Shown here one piece after another: positions 1-7,689 of a stretch of DNA of 14,762 nt. The stretch lies in NCBI GenBank assembly GCA_022839625.1, contig JALHJL010000076.1:1-14762 (forward strand). The letters are read 5' to 3'. Source of the DNA: Phycisphaerales bacterium. GTDB taxonomy: Bacteria > Planctomycetota > Phycisphaerae > UBA1845 > Fen-1342. Numbering within the stretch: position 1 is the stretch's first letter; every line of letters starts with the position of its first letter. The position numbers and the translations under genes were made by a program. The notes under the pieces were generated by a model. It did no database searches, was not told the origin of the DNA, and was given only the letters and a program-made list of their open reading frames with translations.

Positions 1-1
1 G

Positions 2-107
2 GAACCCCTGCGCCCCCTCGCCATCCTTCTCTTCAACCTCTATCCTGAACCCATCAGCGCTGCACTTTCCACCCGCCAGGCACCGCACTTTTCAACCGCC
101 GTTTACA
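2..107 (-). repeat. Left copy of 106-base inverted repeat, IS21-like element end
   Basis: Read on the minus strand from 107 down to 2, this matches 12302-12407 on the plus strand without gaps, with 8 mismatches (98/106). It starts TGTAAACGGCGG and contains two related 21-base units at 100-80 and 77-57 (core GGCGGTTGAAAAGTGC / GGCGGGTGGAAAGTGC) at a 23-base step. A TG-starting terminus followed by repeated transposase-binding-like units is the known layout of IS21-family ends; assignment to that family is inference. The element body would lie to the left, outside the window. No transposase coding sequence is visible in this copy. Confidence 0.7.
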
Positions 108-115
108 AGTTGCGC

Positions 116-150
116 ATTTTCTTGATGCATAGGTCAAGTATTTTCTTGAC
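116..150. promoter_or_regulatory. Palindromic operator, probable Rrf2 regulator binding site
   Basis: GTCAAG (133-138) and CTTGAC (145-150) form a perfect inverted repeat with a 6-base spacer. A further half-site CTTGA lies at 121-125, and the ten bases ATTTTCTTGA occur twice, at 116-125 and 140-149. The palindrome overlaps the -35 box, so a bound protein would block transcription. The regulator gene starts 56 bases downstream, which makes autoregulation the simplest reading. That the Rrf2 protein binds here is inference. Confidence 0.55.
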
Positions 151-174
151 AGGCTGGTCATGATAAGACATACT
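146..174 (+). promoter_or_regulatory. Sigma70-type promoter of the operon
   Basis: A perfect TTGACA -35 hexamer lies at 146-151. After 17 bases comes CATACT (169-174), a 4/6 match to TATAAT. Transcription would begin near 180-182, leaving a leader of about 25 bases before the regulator start. It is the only strong promoter-like sequence I found ahead of the co-directional cluster. Confidence 0.5.
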
Positions 175-205
175 CCCCGGCACGACCGGCCAGGAGTGCC
201 CCGGA

Positions 206-736
206 GTGCTGGGTCTGTCGCAAACCTGTGGCTATGCGATCCTCGCCCTGAGCTGCTTGCACGAGTGCGGTGGCGGCTGGGTGCTGGCCCGCGACATCGC
301 GCGCTGCACGGGGATTCCACAGGCGTACCTGTCAAAAGTGCTGCATTCCTTGGCACGCCGCGGGTTGATCGTTGCCAAGCGCGGCTACCGTGGCGGCTTC
401 GCCCTGGCCCGAGCTCCCGATCGGATCAGCCTGCTGGACGTCGCGGAGGCGGTCGAAGGCGAGCAAGCTGTGCCGCGCTGCTTGCTGGGCCTGTCCGAAT
501 GCTCGCCCGAACGGGCCTGTCCGACCCACCGGTTCTGGCAGCGGGAGCGCGAGCGCATTACGGCGGAACTAGGCCGGCTGACGCTGGTGGAGGTCGCGCA
601 GTTTGAGCGGCAAGACGGCACGTGGCTGGGTTCGTGCGATCCGCGCAACTCGAGGCACGTGAACCGGAGGCGCTCAGCCCGCACCGCCACCGTGAACGGT
701 CGCTCGAGGCACCGTGACGGAGGGAACCGATCGTGA
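206..736 (+). CDS. Rrf2-family transcriptional regulator with probable Fe-S cluster
   Basis: 176-residue DNA-binding regulator, predicted cytoplasmic. Residues 1-70 form the Rrf2 winged helix-turn-helix, including the recognition stretch GIPQAYLSKVLHSLARRGL and the wing KRGYRGGFALA. Cys92, Cys99 and Cys105 lie in the loop where IscR and NsrR bind their Fe-S cluster, so sensing of redox state, NO or iron-sulfur status is likely; the actual signal is unknown. The start is GTG at 206 with AGGAG at 192-196, nine bases upstream. The last 40 or so residues are an Arg/Ser-rich tail without an obvious counterpart in the family, ending in a 4-base overlap with the next gene. It probably controls the whole downstream cluster from the palindrome at 133-150. 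Tetrathionate systems of enterobacteria use the two-component TtrRS instead. Confidence 0.9.
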   Translation: MLGLSQTCGYAILALSCLHECGGGWVLARDIARCTGIPQAYLSKVLHSLARRGLIVAKRGYRGGFALARAPDRISLLDVAEAVEGEQAVPRCLLGLSECSPERACPTHRFWQRERERITAELGRLTLVEVAQFERQDGTWLGSCDPRNSRHVNRRRSARTATVNGRSRHRDGGNRS

Positions 737-1635
737 GCATGGATCGACGCGAATTCCTGAGGTCGGGTGCCCTGGCGGGGGCCGGACTCGCGGCCGCCGC
801 CGGGTTGGTGGTTCGGGATCGGCTACGCCAGGAAGCCCGCGACCCCACCGGCAGTGAAACCGCGCGACAACTGCCGGCGCCGCCGCCCGCGGTTTCGGGG
901 TTGGCGGAAGACTCCCTGCTGCGAATGCAGCGTGAGCTGGCCCGCGCCATGGCCAAGCCCGCGGAGCAGCGCCGCTGGGTCATGGTCATCGACCAGCGCA
1001 AGTGCGTGGGCTGCCACGCCTGCACGATCGGCTGCGTCGCGGAGAACAAGCTGCCGCCGGGCGTGGTCTATCGCCCGGTCGTGACCGAAGAGCGCGGCGC
1101 GTTCCCCAACGTCCACCTGAAATTCACGCCCCGGCCCTGCATGCAGTGCGAGAGGCCGCCGTGCGTGCCGGTGTGTCCGGTGAAGGCCACCTGGCGCCGG
1201 CCAGACGGCGTCACGGTGGTGGACTACGACCGGTGTATCGGATGTCGCTACTGTTTGACGGCCTGTCCGTACGGTGCGCGCACCAGCGACTTCGGGGAGT
1301 ACTACACGGACGGGGCGGCGGTCGGCGCGGACGGCCGGGCGGTCGCTGGCCCGCGCGGCCCGTGGGAAGACCAGGCTAACCACGAGTACGCCAAGCGCTG
1401 GAATCGCGCCGGTCGCGCCAGCCCGCTGGGCAACGCCCGGAAGTGCCACTTCTGCCTGCACCGACTAGAGGTCGGCGGGTTGCCGATGTGCGTGACCACG
1501 TGCATCGGGCGGGCCACGTTCTTCGGGGACACGAACGACGCCGAGAGCCTGGTGAGCGAGTTGATGGCGACACACAACGTCTACACGCTGCTGCCGCACA
1601 AGGGAACGCAGCCGCGCGTCTTCTATGTTGCATGA
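733..1635 (+). CDS. Tat-exported four-cluster [4Fe-4S] electron-transfer subunit (TtrB/PsrB-like)
   Basis: 300-residue electron-transfer subunit of a respiratory molybdoenzyme. It passes electrons between the membrane subunit encoded next and the catalytic subunit. The N-terminus has a twin-arginine motif (DRREFLRSG, residues 4-12) followed by a hydrophobic stretch to about residue 27, so it acts on the outer face of the cytoplasmic membrane. Sixteen cysteines form four cluster motifs: 91/94/97/101, 136/139/144/148, 168/171/174/178 and 238/241/253/257. This is the DmsB/PsrB/NrfC/TtrB pattern; a Tat signal on this subunit is also seen in TtrB. The GTG start overlaps the regulator stop and has GGAGGG at 719-724; ATG at 739 is a less well placed alternative. 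The gap to the next gene (1636-1691) contains a short stem, CGCGC 1645-1649 with GCGCG 1656-1660, of unknown relevance. Confidence 0.88.
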   Translation: MSMDRREFLRSGALAGAGLAAAAGLVVRDRLRQEARDPTGSETARQLPAPPPAVSGLAEDSLLRMQRELARAMAKPAEQRRWVMVIDQRKCVGCHACTIGCVAENKLPPGVVYRPVVTEERGAFPNVHLKFTPRPCMQCERPPCVPVCPVKATWRRPDGVTVVDYDRCIGCRYCLTACPYGARTSDFGEYYTDGAAVGADGRAVAGPRGPWEDQANHEYAKRWNRAGRASPLGNARKCHFCLHRLEVGGLPMCVTTCIGRATFFGDTNDAESLVSELMATHNVYTLLPHKGTQPRVFYVA

Positions 1636-1691
1636 TTCGGGCTGCGCGCGAGCTTGCGCGGATGAACTGGTTAGCGAGAGGGTGACGAGTG

Positions 1692-2891
1692 ATGACTGGT
1701 TTGACCGGAAGTATTCCCGCCGCGTCGAGGTGGCCTCATGCCGGCGCGCGGCTTCGTCTGTGGCTCTGGTTGGCGTGGCTGGTGGCGTTGGGGCTGGGGT
1801 TGGTCGGCATCTACCAGCGGATGACCCAGGGTCACTTGCCGGCCGGCTACGGCTCCTATGTGCCCTGGGGCCTGTGGGTGGCGATTTACTTCCACGGCGT
1901 GGGCATCGCGGGCGGGGCCTTCGTGCTGGGGGCGGGCGGGTTCGTGCTCGGCCTGCCGGGGTTCGGCCATCCCGCGCTGGTCCGCACGGTCATCGTCTTG
2001 GCGGTGGCGGCCATTCTGCCCGCGTTCATGGGCGTCTGGCTGGACCTGGGACACATGGGGCGAGCGCCCTTCATCTTCCTGTATCCCAATTTCACCAGCA
2101 TGATGGCGTTTAACGCCTGGATGTACAACGCGTTTCTCATCGTCGCGGTTGTCTGCTGGCTGCTGTCGCTCAAATCACGCTCCGGGTGGCTCAGGCCGCT
2201 GCTGTGTCTGGCCATCCTGTTTTCAATCCTGTTCCCCAGCCAGAGCGGAGCTTTCTTCGGCGTGGTCGAAGCGAAGGGCTTCTGGCACAGTGCGTTGCTG
2301 CCCATGCTATTCCTGGCCTCCGCCATTACGGCGGGAGCGGCGACGCTGCTGGTGGTTCGCGCAATTGCGGATGACCAGGGACTGAGCCGAACGGAGCACG
2401 ATCTCGCGGTCGCGCGGCTGCGTACGGTCACGCTGGTCGGTCTGATCGTCTACTTCGTGTTTGAATTCGCCGAGTTCTCGATTGCCCTGTGGAATCCGAA
2501 TACCCACGCGCCGGCGGTCGAGCTGATTCTCTGGGGGCCGTACTGGTGGGTCTTCTGGATCGTTCACCTGCTGCTGGGGGGCCTGGTCCCGCTGGTGTTG
2601 TTGATCACGCGCCGGCCGCGGGCCTGGACCGGTGCGGCCCTGTTGATCGCAGGCGCCTTCATTAGCGCGCGGTTGAATGTCCTGGTTCCGGGGCAGGCCG
2701 TCGGCGAAATCCAGGGCCTTCAGGAGGCCTTCCACCACGAGCGCCTCACCTATATCTACCACGCCACGGTCATGGAGTACCTGGTCGGGCTGTTCCTGTT
2801 GGCCGTCGGCGCGGCGGTGTTCTTCCTGGGGGAGCGCATCAACCGATGGGCGGCGCGCCGCGCTACCTCTTTCTCGCGAGGTGAAGCATGA
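1692..2891 (+). CDS. nrfD: NrfD/PsrC-type polytopic membrane subunit (TtrC-like quinol oxidoreductase anchor)
   Basis: 399-residue integral membrane protein with about ten hydrophobic segments. It belongs to the NrfD/PsrC/HybB family, which exchanges electrons between the quinone pool and a partner [4Fe-4S] protein. The stretch YGSYVPWGLWVAIYFHGVG followed by a Gly-rich segment near residues 53-80 is the family hallmark. Acidic and aromatic residues inside later helices (for example FEFAEFSIALW) resemble those near the quinone site of the family. I chose ATG 1692, nine bases after AGAGGG at 1677-1682; GTG at 1689 would add one residue. The stop overlaps the start of the catalytic gene (ATGA), which suggests translational coupling and a fixed subunit ratio. 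Its place between the Fe-S and catalytic genes gives the B-C-A order of ttrBCA and srdBCA. Confidence 0.88.
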   Translation: MTGLTGSIPAASRWPHAGARLRLWLWLAWLVALGLGLVGIYQRMTQGHLPAGYGSYVPWGLWVAIYFHGVGIAGGAFVLGAGGFVLGLPGFGHPALVRTVIVLAVAAILPAFMGVWLDLGHMGRAPFIFLYPNFTSMMAFNAWMYNAFLIVAVVCWLLSLKSRSGWLRPLLCLAILFSILFPSQSGAFFGVVEAKGFWHSALLPMLFLASAITAGAATLLVVRAIADDQGLSRTEHDLAVARLRTVTLVGLIVYFVFEFAEFSIALWNPNTHAPAVELILWGPYWWVFWIVHLLLGGLVPLVLLITRRPRAWTGAALLIAGAFISARLNVLVPGQAVGEIQGLQEAFHHERLTYIYHATVMEYLVGLFLLAVGAAVFFLGERINRWAARRATSFSRGEA

Positions 2892-5800
2892 TCCCGCGGG
2901 CTGATTCCACAACGCCCACGCGGCGTAAGTTCCTGGCCGGCGGCGCCCTGTTGGGTGGGGGACTGCTGGCCGCGGCGGAAGCCCTTGCCGCCGAGCCGCG
3001 CGTGGCGGCGGGCAACGCGGTTCTCAATAGCCGGCGTCCCGACGCCCCGTACGACTTGGCCCAGCCGGAGAACGTTATCTTCTCGGTCTGCCTGCAGTGC
3101 AACACGGGCTGCGGCATCAAGTGCAAGCTGCAAGACGGCATCGTCACCAAGATCGACGGCAACCCGTACAACCCCTGGACACTGCACCCGCACCTGCCGT
3201 ACGCCACGCCCGTGGCCGACGCCGTCCGGGTCGATGGGGCGATCTGTCCCAAGGGGCAGGCGGGGCTGCACGCCGCCTACGATCCCTACCGTCTGCGCAA
3301 GGTGCTGAAGCGCGCCGGCCGGCGCGGCGAAAACAAGTGGGTGGCGATTCCGTTCGACCAGGCGATCCGGGAGATTTGCGAAGGCGGAAAGCTTTTCGCC
3401 GCGGTTCCCGGGGAAGAGCAGCGCGAGGTCGCAGGGCTGAAGCAACTCGTCGCGCTGACCGACCCGAACGTGTCCAAGGCGATGGCCGCCGACGTCAAGG
3501 CCATTTGGGATGAGAAGGACAAAGCGCGCAAGCAGGAGCTGGTGCGGGAATTCAAGCGGAAGCACGCCGCCCACCTCGACATTCTCATCGATCCCGAGCA
3601 TCCGGACCTGGGGCCCAAGAACAACCAGATCGTGTGTGCGTGGGGACGGCTGAAGGACGGGCGGGGCGATCTGTACAAGCGCTTCGCCGCGGCGCTCGGC
3701 ACGACCAACGCGCATGGGCACACCACCGTGTGTCAGGGTTCGCTGTATTTCACGTGCAAGGCGATCAGTGAGCAGTACATCGGCGGCAAGTTCACCGATG
3801 GGAAGAAGTTCTACTGGCAAGCCGACGTCGAGAACTGCCGCTTTGTGCTCTTTGTCGGCGCCAACCTGTTCGAGGCCAACTATGGGCCGCCGAACCGCAC
3901 GGTCCGGCTGACCGACCACTTGGTAAGCGGCTACACGAAGATCGCGGTGGCGGACCCGCGTTTCAGCAAGCTGGCCAGCAAGGCCTGGAAATGGCTGCCG
4001 CTCAAGCCGGGGACGGATGCGGCCCTGGCGCTGGGGATGATCCGCTGGATTCTCGAGCAGCAGCGTTTCGACGCACGCTTTCTTGCCAACGCCAACAAAG
4101 CGGCGGCGATCGCCACGGGTGAGACTTCGTGGACCAATGCCACCTGGCTGGTGGTCTGCAAGGATGGGCAGCCCACGAAGTTCGTCCGCGCGGCCGACGT
4201 CCAGCTCGCCGACGGGCCGCTGGCCCAGCCGACCACCCGCCCGACCGCCGACGGCAAGGGAGAATATGTCGAGAAGCTCATGGTCGTCATGGTCAATAGC
4301 CAACCAACCGCCGTTGATCCGCACGACGCCCAGAACCCCGTCTACGGCGACCTGTTGGTAGACACCGTGCTGCCGGACGGCACCGCGGTCAAGAGCGGTC
4401 TGCAAGTTCTACTGGACTCCGCGCGCGAGCACACCGTGGCCGAGTGGGCGGCGCTGGCCGACGTCCGGGAAGCCGACCTGGTGGCCGTGGCGCGCGAGCT
4501 GACCAGCTACGGGAAGATGGCGGCCGTGGACGTGCATCGCGGACCGGCCCAGCACACCAACGGTTTCTACAATGTCCTGGCCTGGATGAGCCTGAACATG
4601 CTGCTGGGCAATTACGATTGGCGCGGCGGCATGATCAAGGCGACGACGTTCGATTTTCGTGGTAAGGGCAAGCTGTTTGATCTGGAGTCCCACCCGGGCA
4701 AGATCAGCAGCTTCGGTATCAGCTCCATTCGTCACGGCGTGGATTACGAGAAGACCACGCTGTTCTCGGGGTATCCGGCCAAGCGCAACTGGTATCCACT
4801 GTCATCGGACGTGTACGAGGAGATCATCCCGTCGATCGGGGATGCGTATCCCTATCCGGTCAAGGCCCTGTTCTTCTACATGGGCGCGCCCACCTACGCG
4901 TTGCCCGCCGGTCATACCAATATCGCCGTGCTCGCGGATGTCGAGAAGTTGCCGCTGTTTGTCGCCAGCGACATCTTGATCGGCCCCACGTCAATGTACG
5001 CCGACTACATCTTCCCCGACTTGTCCTTCCTGGAACGCTGGGAATTCCAGGGCAGCCACCCGAACATTCCCAATAAGGTGCAACCCGTCCGGCAGCCGGT
5101 CGTCACGCCGATCCCCGAGGACTGCACGGTGTTTGGGCAGCAGGTGCCGTTGTCCTTTGAAGCACTCGTGCTGGGCGTGGCGGAGTATCTCAGGCTGCCG
5201 GGTTTCGGCGACATCGGCTTCGGGGCCGGCAGCGGGGGCAAACCGCTGCCGTTGCAGCACCCGGACGACCTGTACTTGCGCGCGGTGGCCAACCTGGCCT
5301 GGGGCGAGAAGGCGGATGGTTCGCTGACCGTTCCCGAAGCCGACGCACGCGAAATCGAGCTGTTCCTCGCGGCGCGGCGACACCTGCCGAAGACGGTATT
5401 CGACCCGGGGCGCTGGCGGACCATTGTCGGCGACGAACTCTGGCCGAAGGTGGCCTACGTCCTGTCCCGCGGCGGACGCTTCGAAGATCACGAGAATGGC
5501 TACAAGGGTGAACACGTCGCGCACCCCTATGCCGCCCTGTTGAACCTGTACCAGGAGAAGACCGCGACGACGATCCACTCCGGCACTGGCCGCCCGCATC
5601 CTGGCGTGGCGACGTTCATCCCCGTCCGCGGTTTCAACGGGGAGGAACTCACGCAGTACCGCGAGGGCCACGACTTGGCGCTGATCACCCATCGCGTCAT
5701 CAGCCAGACCAAGAGCCGAACCATCGCGAGTCCCTGGCTATCGGCCATCCTGCCGGAGAACGGCATCCTGATCCACCCACAGGACGCCGAGCGTCTGGGT

Positions 5801-6151
5801 TTGGTGCATGGCCAGAACGTCCAGGTCACCAGCGCAACCAACGCCGAGGGGCGCTGGCCGCTGGGGGACGGAAACAACAAGCCCATGATCGGCAAGCTCG
5901 TGGTCACGCAGACGGTCCGACCGGGCGTGGTCAGCTTCGCGCTGGGGTTCGGCCATTGGGCGACCGGGGCGCACGACGTTGTGATCGATGGCCACGTTGT
6001 CCGGGGTGAAGCGCGGCGCACGCGCGGCATCCACGCCAACGCCGCTATGTGGACCGACCCGACGGTCACCAACACCTGCCTGTTCGACCCGGTTGGCGGG
6101 AGCGTGAGCTTCTATGATACGCACGTGCGCCTGGAGCCCGTTTATGGGTAG
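2888..6151 (+). CDS. Tat-exported bis-MGD molybdopterin oxidoreductase, catalytic subunit (TtrA/SrdA-like)
   Basis: 1087-residue catalytic subunit of the DMSO reductase superfamily, probably a periplasmic reductase of a sulfur, selenium or arsenic oxyanion. The Tat motif TRRKFLAGG (residues 11-19) precedes a hydrophobic segment and an AEALAAE cleavage-like region. Cys68, Cys71, Cys75 and Cys120 (in GAICPKGQAG) can bind the N-terminal [4Fe-4S] cluster; Cys79 is extra. Residues about 145-260 hold an insertion with LVALTDPN, HPDLGPKNNQIV and DLYKRFAAALGT, which I recognise as typical of the TtrA branch. Cys282 in GHTTVCQGS is at the position of the Mo ligand. The C-terminal dinucleotide-binding domain starts near residue 930 (LALITHR) and runs to about 1075. 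The length fits TtrA (about 1000-1100) better than ArrA, PsrA or DmsA. Tetrathionate, selenate, arsenate, thiosulfate or polysulfide all remain possible substrates. MobA downstream fits its need for bis-MGD. Confidence 0.85.
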   Translation: MIPRADSTTPTRRKFLAGGALLGGGLLAAAEALAAEPRVAAGNAVLNSRRPDAPYDLAQPENVIFSVCLQCNTGCGIKCKLQDGIVTKIDGNPYNPWTLHPHLPYATPVADAVRVDGAICPKGQAGLHAAYDPYRLRKVLKRAGRRGENKWVAIPFDQAIREICEGGKLFAAVPGEEQREVAGLKQLVALTDPNVSKAMAADVKAIWDEKDKARKQELVREFKRKHAAHLDILIDPEHPDLGPKNNQIVCAWGRLKDGRGDLYKRFAAALGTTNAHGHTTVCQGSLYFTCKAISEQYIGGKFTDGKKFYWQADVENCRFVLFVGANLFEANYGPPNRTVRLTDHLVSGYTKIAVADPRFSKLASKAWKWLPLKPGTDAALALGMIRWILEQQRFDARFLANANKAAAIATGETSWTNATWLVVCKDGQPTKFVRAADVQLADGPLAQPTTRPTADGKGEYVEKLMVVMVNSQPTAVDPHDAQNPVYGDLLVDTVLPDGTAVKSGLQVLLDSAREHTVAEWAALADVREADLVAVARELTSYGKMAAVDVHRGPAQHTNGFYNVLAWMSLNMLLGNYDWRGGMIKATTFDFRGKGKLFDLESHPGKISSFGISSIRHGVDYEKTTLFSGYPAKRNWYPLSSDVYEEIIPSIGDAYPYPVKALFFYMGAPTYALPAGHTNIAVLADVEKLPLFVASDILIGPTSMYADYIFPDLSFLERWEFQGSHPNIPNKVQPVRQPVVTPIPEDCTVFGQQVPLSFEALVLGVAEYLRLPGFGDIGFGAGSGGKPLPLQHPDDLYLRAVANLAWGEKADGSLTVPEADAREIELFLAARRHLPKTVFDPGRWRTIVGDELWPKVAYVLSRGGRFEDHENGYKGEHVAHPYAALLNLYQEKTATTIHSGTGRPHPGVATFIPVRGFNGEELTQYREGHDLALITHRVISQTKSRTIASPWLSAILPENGILIHPQDAERLGLVHGQNVQVTSATNAEGRWPLGDGNNKPMIGKLVVTQTVRPGVVSFALGFGHWATGAHDVVIDGHVVRGEARRTRGIHANAAMWTDPTVTNTCLFDPVGGSVSFYDTHVRLEPVYG

Positions 6152-6178
6152 CTGCCGCTCCGAAGGACGCTGACGAAC

Positions 6179-7141
6179 ATGATCGACGGCTGCGGACGCA
6201 TCATCGACCACCTGCGGTTGTCCTTGACGGACCGCTGCAACTTGGCCTGTCGCTACTGTGCTCCCGAGCACGGTGCGCTGCCACGCGACCGGCTGGATGC
6301 CCAGCTTGCCTACGCGATCGTCCATTGGCTCGCCACCCGCCACGGCGTACGCCACGTGCGGCTGACCGGCGGCGAACCCCTGCTGCATCCGCATCTGATT
6401 CCCCTCGTCGAACGCTTGTCACGGCTTGGCGATTTGCACGAGCTTACGTTGACCACCAACGGACAGTCGTTGACCCAACGGGCCGCCGCCCTCCGCGCGG
6501 CCGGTCTGGACCGCGTCAATGTCTCTCTCGACACGCTCGACCCGCAGCGCTTTGCACAGGTGACACGCGGCGGGAACGTCCAACGAACACTGGCGGGCAT
6601 CGAGGCCGCGCTGGCAGCCGGGCTGACGCCCGTGCGAATCAACGTGGTGGCCCAGCGCGGCCTGAATGATCACGAACTCGCGGACATCGCCGCGTGGGGA
6701 CTGGCCCGCGGCTGCACGGTCCGCTTTCTCGAAGTCATGCCCATCGGGCCGCTGGCCCATGTGATGGAACAGCACCTGGTTGGCGCCGCTGAGATACTCG
6801 CGCGGTTGTCAGCGCGGTTTCAACTGCGGCCCATTTCGGCGAGCACGGGCCAGCCGGCGGTCGACTACGCTGCCACGGGCGATGACCTGCGCGGCGTGGT
6901 TGGCATCATCGCCCCAACGACGCGGCCGTTCTGTGCCCAATGCCGGAGGCTGCGGGTCACCGCGCGCGGACAACTGGTCTCCTGTCTCCACGATGACCGG
7001 CGTTATGATCTGACCCGCTGGTGGGACGGGCGGACTCTGGATTCCACCGGCGCCGACACGACCTTGCGCACAGCGGTGGCCGACAAGCCGGCCGCGGGTG
7101 TCGCCGCGCAGCCGGCGTGCATGCGATCGCTGGGGGGCTAG
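6179..7141 (+). CDS. moaA: GTP 3',8-cyclase MoaA (radical SAM)
   Basis: 320-residue, full-length radical SAM enzyme. With MoaC it converts GTP to cyclic pyranopterin monophosphate, the first step of molybdenum cofactor synthesis. The SAM-binding cluster motif is Cys20-x3-Cys24-x2-Cys27 (CNLACRYC). LTGGEPLLHP (62-71) and LTTNG (91-95) follow as expected. The second, substrate-binding cluster is formed by Cys252, Cys255 and Cys269. The protein ends in Gly-Gly, the conserved MoaA tail needed for cyclase activity. It starts 27 bases after the catalytic subunit gene, with GAAGGA in the gap. The position straight after the reductase shows that structural and cofactor genes are tied into one unit. 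Confidence 0.96.
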   Translation: MIDGCGRIIDHLRLSLTDRCNLACRYCAPEHGALPRDRLDAQLAYAIVHWLATRHGVRHVRLTGGEPLLHPHLIPLVERLSRLGDLHELTLTTNGQSLTQRAAALRAAGLDRVNVSLDTLDPQRFAQVTRGGNVQRTLAGIEAALAAGLTPVRINVVAQRGLNDHELADIAAWGLARGCTVRFLEVMPIGPLAHVMEQHLVGAAEILARLSARFQLRPISASTGQPAVDYAATGDDLRGVVGIIAPTTRPFCAQCRRLRVTARGQLVSCLHDDRRYDLTRWWDGRTLDSTGADTTLRTAVADKPAAGVAAQPACMRSLGG

Positions 7142-7170
7142 TCGTTGCGGACCGACGAAGGAACACGAGC

Positions 7171-7689
7171 ATGAGTTCGATTGACCCTCGACATCTGCGG
7201 GAAGCGGCGACAGTCGTAGCCGTCTGCATCTCGCCCGGCGGCGTGCCCAAGCAAACCGTCCCCGTCGCCGAGGTGCAAGCGGACGGGTTGGTCGGCGACG
7301 GCCACAACCACGAGAAGCACCGCCGGACGCACCGGGCGGTCTGCATCCAGGATATCGAACTGCTCGACCAGCTTCGCGCCGAAGGCTACCCGGTGCAGCC
7401 CGGAACGATCGGCGAGAACCTGACCGCGCGCGGCTTGAACGTGCAGCAGATGGCGCCCGGCGACGTGCTCCGCCTCGAAGATGGGCCGGTGCTCGAACTG
7501 ACCGAGGTACGCAAGCCCTGCTACGTTCTGGACGCCATCCATCCCGCGATTAAACAAGCCGTCGTCGGTCGCTGTGGGTACTTCGCGCGCGTGTTGACCA
7601 CGGGACGCGTATTCCCGGGACAGCGCATTGCCGCGCAGGCCGCTGCTCAGCCGCCTTCGCAACGGAGCGCTGATGCGCCCACACCCTGA
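7171..7689 (+). CDS. MOSC domain protein (predicted sulfur carrier for Moco)
   Basis: 172-residue stand-alone MOSC domain. MOSC domains are named after the molybdenum cofactor sulfurase C-terminal domain and are thought to carry sulfur on a conserved cysteine. Visible signature elements are GTIGENLTARGLN (78-90), PGDVLRL (96-102), the invariant-type cysteine in VRKPC (Cys117) and GYFARVLTTGRVFPG (136-150). The ATG at 7171 has GAAGGA at 7158-7163, seven bases upstream; the same frame is open further upstream but overlaps moaA, so the shorter form is preferred. The last 17 bases overlap the next gene. The exact substrate is unknown; its neighbours suggest a step in modifying the Mo centre or protecting the cofactor. 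Confidence 0.9.
   Translation: MSSIDPRHLREAATVVAVCISPGGVPKQTVPVAEVQADGLVGDGHNHEKHRRTHRAVCIQDIELLDQLRAEGYPVQPGTIGENLTARGLNVQQMAPGDVLRLEDGPVLELTEVRKPCYVLDAIHPAIKQAVVGRCGYFARVLTTGRVFPGQRIAAQAAAQPPSQRSADAPTP

Noticed and set aside
122..137. FNR/CRP-like box, TTGAT...GTCAA, ahead of the operon.
   Set aside because: The TTGA and TCAA arms are eight bases apart instead of the six expected for FNR. The better inverted repeat is the overlapping 133-150 one.
823..1461. Antisense open frame over the Fe-S subunit gene.
   Set aside because: Low-complexity Ala/Arg/Val translation. The sense strand has 16 perfectly placed cluster cysteines.
2756..4405. Long antisense open frame (549 codons) over the end of nrfD and the start of the catalytic gene.
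   Set aside because: High-GC codon bias on the plus strand produces long antisense frames. Its translation shows no domain, and both plus-strand genes are strongly supported by motifs.
6152..6178. Possible Moco riboswitch before moaA.
   Set aside because: Only 27 bases separate the genes, far too little for that RNA. The gap holds just a ribosome binding site.
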